The translations under genes were made by a program, and so were the position numbers. This document shows, piece by piece, positions 23,303 through 34,200 of a DNA stretch of 64,000 nt. Each line of letters starts with the position of its first letter. The stretch's first letter is position 1. Under the pieces are notes generated by a model that saw nothing but the letters and a program-made list of their open reading frames with translations, did no database searches and was not told the DNA's origin. Source of the DNA: Tetradesmus obliquus (lineage: Eukaryota > Chlorophyta > Chlorophyceae > Sphaeropleales > Scenedesmaceae); contig CP126191.1 of the NCBI GenBank assembly GCA_030272155.1, forward strand, positions 7,400,501 to 7,464,500, read 5' to 3'.

Positions 23303-26300
23303 ATGGGGTCCTCTGGGCACAGCACCCACCTGACAGACAGCTACATCGAGATATGCACTGGCATGGGCGTGCAGCCAGTGCCAGAGTTTCTTGCGTCGTT
23401 GTAAGTTGTCAGAGAGACTGGTGGCAAGATGCTCACGCTGTTGATGCCCAGTCACGACAACAGCAGCATGCTTCTGAAGCCAACAGCACATACTGACAGC
23501 ACCACTGTTGTACCTGCTGCTGCAGGCAAATGGGCAGCCGCATATGCAAACTGGCAGCTTTTCAAAGCGAGGAGCAGCTGTATGCAACAGTGTCAGTGCT
23601 GCCATATGCTAGCTTTGAGGAGCTGGACTTCTCCAGCCTAAAGCTGGTAAGCTGGCCAACACACGACAGCATCTGCCGCCAGGCACACCAGCTTGTGGGT
23701 TGTGCATGTACGTGCGTAGTATACACCTGCCTCAAACTGTACACCAAAGCCAGTGCCTTACAACGAATTTATTGCAACATGTTCTCTCATGTGCTCGTTT
23801 GTTGTGTCCACAATGTCCAGACGCTGGAGGGCTGGTGCACACTGCTGGAAGCTTGCAGCAAGTCCAGGAGCCTGCAGGTCCTCAGCCTCAAAGGCTGCGA
23901 GCTTGGCGCCCTGGGTGAGCAAACAGCACATGCAGAGGTGTTGTGTTTGACATGCCGAGCAGCGCAATTATGCTGAGCTGTGCAGAGCCGAAGCTGACGC
24001 AGAACACTTTGTGCCTGCAGGAGAAGAGGCACAGGAAAAGCTTGCACGGTGCATCGGGGCATGCAGGCTGGTGGTGCTGGATGTTTCTCAGAACCAGCTG
24101 GTGAGCTGATCCTGCATCAAAAGACTGCACAGGTACCTGAAGAGTAGCCAGCTTGCTGAACCAGCAGTGCCACAAATTGCTTTTGCCTCATATCTCGCAA
24201 AATTACTACTGTCTCATCTGGTTTTTTTGCATGCAGGGGGACAGCTTTGTACTCACATTCAGCGAGCAGGTCTCTGGCGGCGACTCGCTCACTGTGCTGG
24301 ACTTGAGCGAAAATGCTATCACTGATGATGGCCTGACAGTGCTGGCAGGCGTGCTGGAGGTGGATGGTGAGCTGGTGTCCAGCAGCAGCACACCGTCAAC
24401 TACACCAGCAGTGGCAGCAGTGGCAGCAGCGGCAGCAGTGAGGTGAACGTAGCGTAGCAGCAAGCCAGTCACAACAGCGCCCCATGTGGATGTGGACCTC
24501 TTCATATGCACCACTCTGACGCGAACCAGTAACATACATGTGCTGTTGGACATTGTCTGCTGCAGGCCTGAGCTGCCCCTTGAAGCAGCTAGACCTGAGC
24601 TTCAACAGGTTGCAGGACAGGGGTTGCTGTGCACTTGCGTCACTTCTGTCGCACGTTCCACTTTTGGCCCTGGAGCTGGAGGGCAATGAGGTGCGGCAAT
24701 GACGTAGAAGCAGCACAATAGCAGCGCATGCCTCTGGTGGTGGTAATGGCAACAGCAGTAACAGCGTTTGCTGGTTGAAAGCAAGGATGTTAAGGAGTCG
24801 ACATATTTGTAAGCTGCTTGCAGCACAGTGATTGTGTTATCGCCATGTGTTCACTCCAATTGCTTCGTGTGTGGCCTGCAGATTGGAGATACTGGCTGCT
24901 TAGCGCTGGCAGCATCTTTGAAAGGTGCACTCTGCCTGCAGCGCCTGAACCTCAACCACAACAAGTTCAGCAGCCAGACATTGGGGGCTGTAGCAGATGC
25001 ACTTAGAGTGAACGCAGGTGAGAATTTGTGGCTTCAGCATACTTGACAGTCGACCCCTATATATTTAGGAGGCTACTCACTAGCACTGCTCCAACATGGC
25101 TGTACTTGTGGTTGGCTGCAGTCAGCTCGGTATGCAGTGAAGGAGGTTGCTGCGGTTTTCATGTCGCAGGCACGCTGCAGGAGCTGGCTGTTGCTGGAGC
25201 CACAGGTGGCGAGGATGGGCTAGGCAGGCTGCTGCTAACAGCCTGCAACAGCAAGCACCTCCAGCTGCTGGACATCCGGGGCCTGCCCATCAGAGGGGCT
25301 GGAGTGGATGCACTGTGCCAGCTGCTGGCTAGCTCAGCCCCCCTCATTACCATGCGCTTGGATGTGGCGACCAAGGAAGCAGCAGAGACAGTTGCACATG
25401 CACTGCCACGCAACAGCAGCTTGCTGCACCTGATGATGGGCGGGCCTGTACCTGAGCACGTGTTGTCCTTTGTGGCAGCGAGCTTGAGCTCAAACACGCT
25501 TAGCAAACTGCAGCAGCAGCAGCAAGCCAGTGGGGGTGGCTCTGCCACCAGCAGCCCCCTGCGTGCACCACCTACGCAGCAGCAACAGCAGACGCTCTGG
25601 TCACCCAACAGGAGGCCAGCCTCAGTCGGGCCAGGAGGCAGCAGGAGCTCGCCAGGCTCCACACGCTCTCGCACGCCCAACAGCAGCAGGGGAGGTGCAG
25701 GCAGGCAGACGCCACCCCGCCCTGCAAGTGCAGGCCTGCTCAACAGCTCTGGCAACTTCAGCGGCAGCATGCGCTCCTTGGTGCGCACCACCACGCAGCA
25801 GGCACGCCAGCTGGCAACTGTGGACCCTACTGGGCTAAGCGGCCTGGCCGGCGGTGGCGTGAACAGCAAGGCAGCTGAGGTGTTCAGGCGCCACGATTCA
25901 GATGGAAGGTGCGCTGTGACTTGCTCCTGGCATGGCTCTGTGTTGCGTGTTTGTTGCAACGCTCTGCATGCTCAGAGGTATCCATGTAAGACACACATGC
26001 ATGGGCTCACAATAACCGTCCTAGTGCTGTGATGCTGCTTGCAGTGGCTACTTGGATGCTGAGGAGATGTGCGGCGCTCTGAGTGACCTGGGCATGCTGG
26101 AGGGCATGAAGGCGCGCCAGCTGGGTGAGCAGGGTGTCAGCACAGCACAGCCTGCATGCAGTCGCAGATGCGAGAATGCGTATCCGCAACAACAGCAATA
26201 GCAGACTCAAGCAGGAGCAGACAAGATCACATGACCTGACAGCAATACAGGACCTGTATCAATGTTCATGCACAGTTCCTGTCCCAACCTGGTGTGTGCA

Positions 26301-29189
26301 TATCTTCTGCAGGCAAGTTCCTGAGCAACGTCATCAGGGAAGCTGACGTGGACAAGGACGGCCGTGTCAGGTGATCGCCTTTTGTCTGATATGTGTAGGT
26401 ACGCCCCAGCCGTGACACAGTGTACAGGCTGCACCCCAGGCCGCCTCAGTGGCCAGTGCGGCAGCGCACAGTGCTAGTGCGCTGTTGTGCAACCTTGGAC
26501 ATCTGCCCACTAGAATATGATTTGCTGACCCAATGGGTGCACTTTTTGCTCTGCAGCCTGGAAGAATTTATCAAGTACTACGAACGCCTGGCGAGGTAAG
26601 CAATGGCTGGCTTTGGCAGGGCTGCGCAAGCTGCATTCCAGCATTGAGTCTGCTGTATGCCAGCACGCCCTGTAGACACTGGTTGCCACCGCATGTTGCA
26701 GTTGTACTTGATTTGGATTGGCTGCCTTGATTACTGTTGGAATTGGCTGCCGAATCGACACAAGCATTGGTTGCTATCTGCAGGTACTACACTGAGGCTG
26801 CCAGGCAGGGCCGCATTGTTGCACGGCGCAAGCCGCCTGCCGTGCCAATTGATGCGCCTTCCAATGATCACCTGAAGCGCGTGTTCAGGAGCTACTGCAA
26901 GCTGCGCGTGGGGCAGGGGCGCCAGGTTGGCGCCAGCGTGCAGCACATCAATGCAGCACAGTTCAACCAGATGTGCAGGGACGCAGGACTGCTGGAGCCA
27001 CACGGTGAGACCCAATGCTTTTGGGTGTAATGTTACTGACCGTAAAGCAGCTGCCAGCACTTGCACAGGTCCTGCAGTGCCGACATCAAAATAAATGTGC
27101 GTGCAGTCATGGTTGTCCTGGTGCACATCATGGTTGTCCCGGTGCTTGAAGCATGCAGCACCATTTGGTAACCCTCTGAGTGCAAAGCTTAAAACCATTT
27201 TTGCCTGGTCACAGGCCCCCTGTCGCAGTGTGCGGTGGACATTGTGTTCACGCGCTGCAAGCCCCCTGGCAGCAGGCGGCTGTCCTTCAAGGAGTTCCTG
27301 GAGGCAGTGGCCTCAGTGGCAGAGGAGGCGTGCTGCAGCTTTGACGACGTCACGCAGGCACTGGAGGTCATCTCATACAGCAGCCCACCGCTGTCACCTG
27401 TGCAGGGCAGCCCAGGCGGCCTGGAGGGTGACTTCAATGCAGCAGGCGCAGGCCTGCTTGCGTCAGCTATCGCACGTGGCAGCCTAAGTGCCAGCTCTTA
27501 TGCGCCCCGCATCAGTGACATGACTGCAGCTGGCACGAAGGTTGGGCCGCTGCTGCCTGGCAGGCTTTCTTCAGCTGCGCCCAGTGTGGGCAGCCATGAC
27601 AGCACCATGCAGTGGGGCTCTGGGGGAGGCGGCCCCGCAGCTGCAGCAGAGGCACCAGCAGGGACTGAGAGCCCACGATGCACATCACCTGCTGCCTTCA
27701 AGAGTGCCAGAATCAGCTCTGCGTTGGCTGCTGCAGCTTCAGCAGCGGGCACAGGGCATGCGGCAGCCGGTGCGAGGCTGCCAGGTGCTGCTGCTGCAGG
27801 CCAGCAACAGGGCCGCCAAGGCAGCGATGCCGTGCAGGGAAGGGATGCAGTGCAGAACCCTCTGTATGAAGACGCTGATGGTGAGCCCATCATGAAGCGC
27901 AGCGTGTTGTATGCAGCTGGTTGGTGTAGTACAGCAGCTGATTGCTGTGGAAAAGATGTTGCGTGATGGTAGACGAGCCTGCTACCCTAGTTGCATGAAC
28001 TGGTGCATGCAGCTTGCAGCCCAAACTCACAAGCTCAAACACTGCGCCCCGCCTGTTGCCTGCCTAAATCACCATATGTTACACAGGCGCCAAGGCCAAG
28101 GCAATGCTTGAGGCACGTGTCAAGGCACTGGAGAGCAAAGTAGCAACACGCCAGCAAGGAAACGCAGCAGCAGACGCTGCTGCTGGTGAACCCATCGCAG
28201 CAGGCGATGCTGAGACAGGTACTGTGGACTGTGTGTTGCTGTTAGCTGCCTGTACAGAAGCTGTGCTAGTGCTGCTTATAATGCGTGGGGAAGCTTTGTC
28301 ATCACTGGGGTGTCTTCTTTACAAATGATAGTCGCCCAGGGTTACTGGTGATCATCTGATCAAGGACATTACGTGCAGCTCACAGTGCCCTTCTGTACTA
28401 TGCCACAACAGGTGATCTGGCCTCCCGCCTGCTGCTGATAGAGATGTCTGTAGCCGAGCAGGAGCAGCAGCTGTCGGCTGTGGTTGGCCAGCAGGAGGCG
28501 CTCAAGGAGGTTGTCACCAGGCTGGCTGCCACTCTGGAGGGCACCAACCAGACTGCAGCAAATGCAGATGTGCAGGAGCTCACCAAGCAGGTGGGGTGGG
28601 GTGAATCTCTATGCTCGTGGTACAGTATGCTTGTATTGACATGCCTGCTCCCTGCTAGTATTGTTTGGGTTTGTAATGCATATCCTGGGCCCCCAGTGCT
28701 TGCGCCAAGAGACTTGATGGTGCTGCAGGTGCTTGCGCTCAGCAAGGAGCTGGCCCAGCTGAAGGCAGCGGCAGCAGTCAAGGCCGACACTGACGCGCTG
28801 GCTGACAAGCTGCAGGACTTGGCACAGAAGACGGAGGACCGGCAGGCACGCGCAGAGACGGCCATTTACCAGGTGCGTTTGTGGCAAATGCTGTTGCGGG
28901 CGATCCAACCCCAGGCATTTGCTGCTACTTGTGAAGGCATGCGCGCGCATAAACGGGACAATGCATCGAAACAGAATTTGATATGTATGCAGGGACAGCT
29001 ATTTAGCAGTTCATAACTGGGTGTATGGCCCGCACGATTCCTTGCCTGCGCTGATGTGCTACATGTGCCTGATGCTTCATGCAGGTGGCGCGCCAGGTGG
29101 ATGTGCTGGATGCGCGCCTGCGGGACGAGCAGGAGAGCAGCCTCAAGGCACTGGAGGCGCTGCTGGCTAACGCATCACCAGCCAAATAA
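23303..29189 (+). CDS. LRR / EF-hand pair / p25-alpha-like / coiled-coil protein, likely ciliary
   Basis: Seventeen exons give 1048 residues: 23303-23400, 23526-23646, 23821-23914, 24021-24100, 24237-24366, 24566-24690, 24882-25017, 25170-25908, 26045-26124, 26313-26370, 26557-26595, 26784-27004, 27215-27880, 28087-28218, 28412-28590, 28729-28872 and 29085-29189. Order of domains: ribonuclease-inhibitor-type leucine-rich repeats in about residues 50-330 (LDLSENAITDDGL, LDLSFNRLQDRG, LNLNHNKFSSQTL); a Ser/Pro/Arg-rich linker (SRSSPGSTRSRTP); two EF-hands (DSDGSGYLDAEE and DVDKDGRVSLEE, both with intact loops); a p25-alpha/TPPP-like domain (LKRVFRSYCKL through VDIVFTRCKPPGSRRLSFKEF); a low-complexity stretch; and C-terminal coiled coils. 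Known: p25-alpha proteins bind tubulin and track with cilia. Inferred: an axonemal or basal-body Ca2+-responsive protein. Confidence 0.85.
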
Positions 29190-29853
29190 ACCAGCGGCTG
29201 GTATGTGCTTGCAACAGACGCTTGCTGAGCATGACTCTCAGTGCATGGATGAACCAATGCAGCTGTAGCTGTAGCTACGCTGCACCTGCAGTGCATCGAT
29301 CCATGTTCATGCAGTGGTTTGCGGCAGTCACTGCCTGCCACAGTGAATGCTGTGAGCGCGCACTGACAGAGGAACGGATGAACTTCTGCATGACTTTCAA
29401 ATTTGGCACGGCCGTGTTCAGCATGTTGGGACTTCCCAGTCATCCACACAAACTTCATTGAGATATTCCCGCCTACTCTAGGCTGAAGTAGGTGACACAT
29501 GTTTCTTACGCCTGAGATAGGGGCTTGGCTTTTCCTCTGGTACCCTGCATACGCTACACTTAGACTGTCGCGAGGATGCAACGGTTGCCCTGGCGTAACG
29601 CATGCTAGTGGCCCATGGCCAGACCAGCGGGTTAGGGCTTTACTGTGTAACAGGCAGCACCCAGCAGAGACTAATCCGGTGTTTGGCACCATGACTGAGT
29701 GTGACACTGAGCTTCACTGTGCCTTGACAGCTATTTTGTTCAGCTGTTTTCAAGAAGCTGCCTGTTGGCAGCTGTACACTGCTGCTGTAGGGCACACCTG
29801 GGACACTTTGCACAGCCATTGGCCCGGATTGATACTACTTAAATCAAGAGAGC
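29190..29853. other. Intergenic between LRR/p25-alpha gene and ValRS gene
   Basis: Holds the 3' untranslated region of the upstream gene, with a TGTAA poly(A)-type signal at 29646-29650, then about 200 bases that should contain the ValRS promoter. No coding exon or RNA gene is supported. Confidence 0.5.
29646..29650 (+). other. Candidate poly(A) signal TGTAA
   Basis: TGTAA 457 bases after the stop of the LRR/p25-alpha gene and about 200 bases before the next start codon, on the coding strand. Assigned by position and the chlorophyte consensus only. Confidence 0.4.
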
Positions 29854-31266
29854 ATGGCTTCATTTCAGGCCCCGCCTGGTCACCTCAGCCAGGCGGAGGT
29901 GCTTATCATCTCCAGTCTGGTGGAGTACCAACTCACCGTGAACGCGCCAGATCCGGACCTTGAGGTACCGTTGCTATTAAAACCAAAGTTAAAGCAGGTA
30001 TGGACACGAAAAACGTGACCCGAGTACAGTGCGATGACTTTGGTGGCACTCTACTGCAGGCGCCAGTCCTGGCAGCAGCCGACGGCCAGAAGGTGCACGG
30101 CACGCCAGCCATAGCCCGTTACGGTAAGCATCTTGGTCGATCAGGTCAGTTTGTTGCTGCTGGACGTTGACTTGCTCCTACTGACACTGTAACTGCTGCT
30201 GCTGCAGTGGCAGAGGCAGGCAAGCGCAGTCAGCTGTATCCAAAAGACAACCCCCAGCAACTGGTAAGTCAGGCAACCCGTTGACGACCACAATCGTGTT
30301 ACTTGAACTGCAACTGCAGTTATATTACCTTTGTTTCGTCACTAGCAATGCACTCAGCAAGCCAGCATCAAAGCAACCAACTCTGTAGGATAGCACGGCT
30401 AGCACTGAGGCTGCTCTGCTGTTACTGCTGCTGCGTATGCAGGCTGAAGTGGACAGGTGGCTGGATGTTGCTGCTGCTCTGGAGAGCAGCGCTGCATCAT
30501 GGGTGCAGCCTACATGCCAGCAGGCATCAGATGAGGTGTGCAGCAGGTTGCCTCTTGGCCAAGACACAGCAGTGCCAGCAGCAGGTCACAGCCTAACAAC
30601 ACCAACGCAACTGGTTGCTCAGCAATTGGACATCAAAGTATTATGCTTTGGCTGCAGATATTGACAGTAGTGCATGCACATAACAGACCAGCCGCAGAGG
30701 CATCAGCAAGCGATGCTAAATGGGACCTTGCGCTGGGCTTGATATGCAAGCTGCCGTTGTGTCCTGCAGGCCCGCAACGCAGCCAAGGCGTCTATTGAGC
30801 AGCAGCTGGCAGCACTGGAGCAGCAGCTTCAGGGCAACAGCTTCCTGGTGAGGCAGCAGCAGCAGCAGGAGCAATGCTGTTGGGTGTAACAGCTGTGTCG
30901 CACACACACTACACTTGACTAGCAGCTGGGACTTGTGGTGAGAGCCTGTTGTAGGCAAGCAACCGTAGAGGCTGCTGCACCTGGCAGACAGCATGCATGC
31001 TTGTGCTTGCAGCAGTAGCAGAGGAGAGGGCAGGTGCGGCTCTCTTATCAAAGGACACCGCTGCTGACGCTGTGTGTATGTACGCCCTCTCTCTGCTGCC
31101 CTGCCAGGTGGGGTCAGTGCTGAGCCTCGCTGACGTGGCGGTGCTGTGTGCAGCGCTGCCGCTGTTCAGCTCCGTGCTGAGTGCTGAGGCGCGCCAGCCC
31201 TACCCGGCGCTGGCTGCCTGGCTGGCTGCCACCAGCAAGGACCCACGCTTCAGCAGCGTGCTGGGT

Positions 31267-31298
<32 letters not shown>

Positions 31299-34200
31299 CT
31301 GTAGGGAGGCATGCGCAGCACGCAGCGGCAGCTGCAAACATAACTCGGCCCATAGTTTTGGTCAGCCCGCCGCTTGCATGCAGCTGTCGAAGCGCCACCA
31401 GTTCTGTTCCAGTGCCAGTATCAGAAGAAGCTTTGTGTCCAGCCTTTGGGGTCGGTGGCAGTGTTGGGTAAGACAACTGTTTAGTTTGCTTTTGTACGGC
31501 AGCAGCAAGCACAGGCCGGTGTTGAGGCAGGCAACTATAAGTCCGTGATATGGCAGCAGCAGCTCAGAGAAGCAGTTTGCAGATGAGCATCAACGCGATG
31601 CATCAGGTGCTGTCACCCACATGTTACACAACGTGCAGGTGACGTGGCCCTGTGCAGCGCTGAGGCTGGCTGGGTTGCTCCTGCTGTGGCCAAGGCTGAC
31701 AAGAAGAAGAAAAAGGGCAAGGGCGAGGAGGGCAGCCAGCAGCAGCAGCAGCAGGCAGCTGCTGATGCTGAGCTGGACCCTGAGAAGGCAGCAAAGAAGG
31801 TGTGGGGTGCATTGCAGGGTGGACGGCAGGTGCATGGACAGAGCCCTTGTGTTGTGCATGGCCAGCAGTTGTTTGCGTCTGCAGTGGCGTGCACAGGGGA
31901 TGCAGCACATGCGGCGCACGCTCAGCTCTGCTGCTGCAGAAGCGTGCTGACTTTGAGCCCTGCCTGGCCCTTGACCGACAACTGCTGCGCACTGGCACAT
32001 ACGTTGGTGCTTGAGCCCCTAGCATCACTGCTTGTGAGGACTACTCCGTTTTAATGTATCACGCAACCGGATCTGCTCCCCGCAGGCTGCCAAGCTTGCG
32101 GAGAAGGAGGCAAAGAAGGCCAAGGCAGCAGCCAAGGCGGCAGCAGCAGCAGAGAAGGCGGCTGCAGCAGCAGGCAATGAGAAGAAGGCCAACAAGAAGG
32201 CGGAGGCAGATGCAAAGAAGGTGCGGGCAGAGACAGCGGGGCATGTGGGATTAGAAAGCAGCAGAGGCGTGGAGGATGGCCAGCTGATCATGTTTGAGCA
32301 GCAGAGACCGCAGGCTAGGCAATAATAGCAGCTATGCTGTCTTGAGATCACAGCTAGAATTGACAATTATATCTGTGGCATGGTTTCTTCGTACTGTTGC
32401 ACTGCTGGCAACTGCTGGCACCACAGTATCTTACACGCATCAAGGCACACAGATGAGATGGGCCTGCTGCCTCTGCAGCAGTCAACATGGTGCTGTTCGC
32501 ACTATTGCTGCCCCACCGATGCACTCGGGCTGCTGCATTGCTGCTGCTGCTGCTGCTGCTGCGCCAGGCTGCTGAGGCTGCCGAGGTGCAGCGCATCATG
32601 GACAGCCTGGGCGCGGTGGCCAAGGGCGCCAAGAAGCCGTGTGACGGCGAAATGTTCAAGAGCTACAACCCCAAGATGGTGGAGGCGGCCTGGTACGACT
32701 GGTGAGTGGGCCGGCACAGGCACGGTAAAAACAGGCCAGTGGGTGAGTGAGCCAGTGAGTTTGTGAGTCGATGATTTGGTGAGTGAAGGAGTTGGTGAGC
32801 GAGTGAGCGAGCAAGCGAGTGCAGTGTTCTTCAGCTGCTGCAGCTGGCCGGAGTCAGCTGTGCGCTTGCTGGTGCCTCTTTTGAGCTGTAGTGCATGGCG
32901 CCGCCGCCTCCTGGTGGCGACATGTGTGGCGTAGCTCCATCAATTGTAAATCAACTGTGTTTCTCTGCCGTGCTGCAGGTGGGAGCAGTGCGGCTTCTTC
33001 AAGCCCGACATGGCCTCAGACAAGCCTCCCTTCACCATCGTCATCCCACCACCCAACGTGACGGGCGCACTGCACATTGGCCACGCGCTCACCAACGCAG
33101 TGCAGGTGGGCCGCGACCCCACAGCGGCTGCTGGGTGTGGCAGCTGCCGGCTTGATGTTGTGTACATGAGTGTACAGGCTGTGTGTGGTTTGTTGCTGTC
33201 ATGGTTCTTGCGGTTGATAAGCTTGCAGCTGTCACAACACAGCTCTCAGAGGCATGCAGCTGATGCGGCTGCAGCCGGCTGGCCAAACAGAACACTCATG
33301 CCATTCTCCAGCTAGGCTACAACAATCTCTGTGTGCATTGCTTCATGGCGCTTGTTTGCTTGGGCAAACAGCGCCACGCTGCTGAACAACTTTTTGTCAT
33401 TGGTGCACCATGTTCCGTGCTCAGTGCTAGATCAGCTGCCGACATTCGTGTGCGCCGCACGTGTGCTGCTGCAGGACACCATCGTGCGCTGGCGGCGCAT
33501 GAGCGGCTTCAACGTGCTGTGGGTGCCCGGCACCGACCACGCAGGCATTGCCACGCAGAGCGTGGTGGAGAAGAAGCTGCAGAAGGAGCAGGGGCTCAGC
33601 CGACATGACCTGGGTGCGCTTGTATGTGGTGCATGTTGGCAATATGGCAGCAGCAGCTGTTGCAGCAGTGGCGTGTGCTGCTCCTGCTGGGGCACTGCAC
33701 GGGGCTGGCAGCGCGCAGGGTGGCGCATGATTGCCTGCAGTTGATAGTTGCCGTTGTTCAAAAGGAGCCATCAATGCTTTCATGCTGCACCTGCTAATAC
33801 AATCGGCCTTGAGATGGCAGTGCTGCATCACACATGGTTGGTTGCGCACTTTGTTCTTGCGATGCCTGCTACATTGCGCGTGTGCACCAGTGACTGAACG
33901 ATGCGTACACCGCACTGCAACTATGTGGTGTGCGATCATGCGTGCAGGCCGCGAGGCGTTCCTGGCTGAGGTGTTCAAGTGGGTGGAGGAGTATGGGGGC
34001 CGCATCTGCAGCCAGCTGCGCCGCATGGGCAGCAGCGTGGACTGGGAGCGCTGCGTGTTCACCATGGACGAGACGCGCTCGGTGAGCGCGCGTGAAATGT
34101 CATCTTGGCATCTTTCTGAGTGTAGCTGCACAGCAAGCGTGATGTGCTGCTGGTGCTGCTGTTGCTTGGCAGCTGGGAGCGTTGTCCTGTTGCTTGCAGC

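Noticed and set aside
31940..31999. Possible extra ValRS exon encoding [14 protein letters not shown]
   Set aside because: It follows a CTGCAG acceptor-like site but lacks a good in-phase donor and is not needed: exon 31639-31799 joins 32086-32220 in phase as a continuous Lys/Ala-rich linker.
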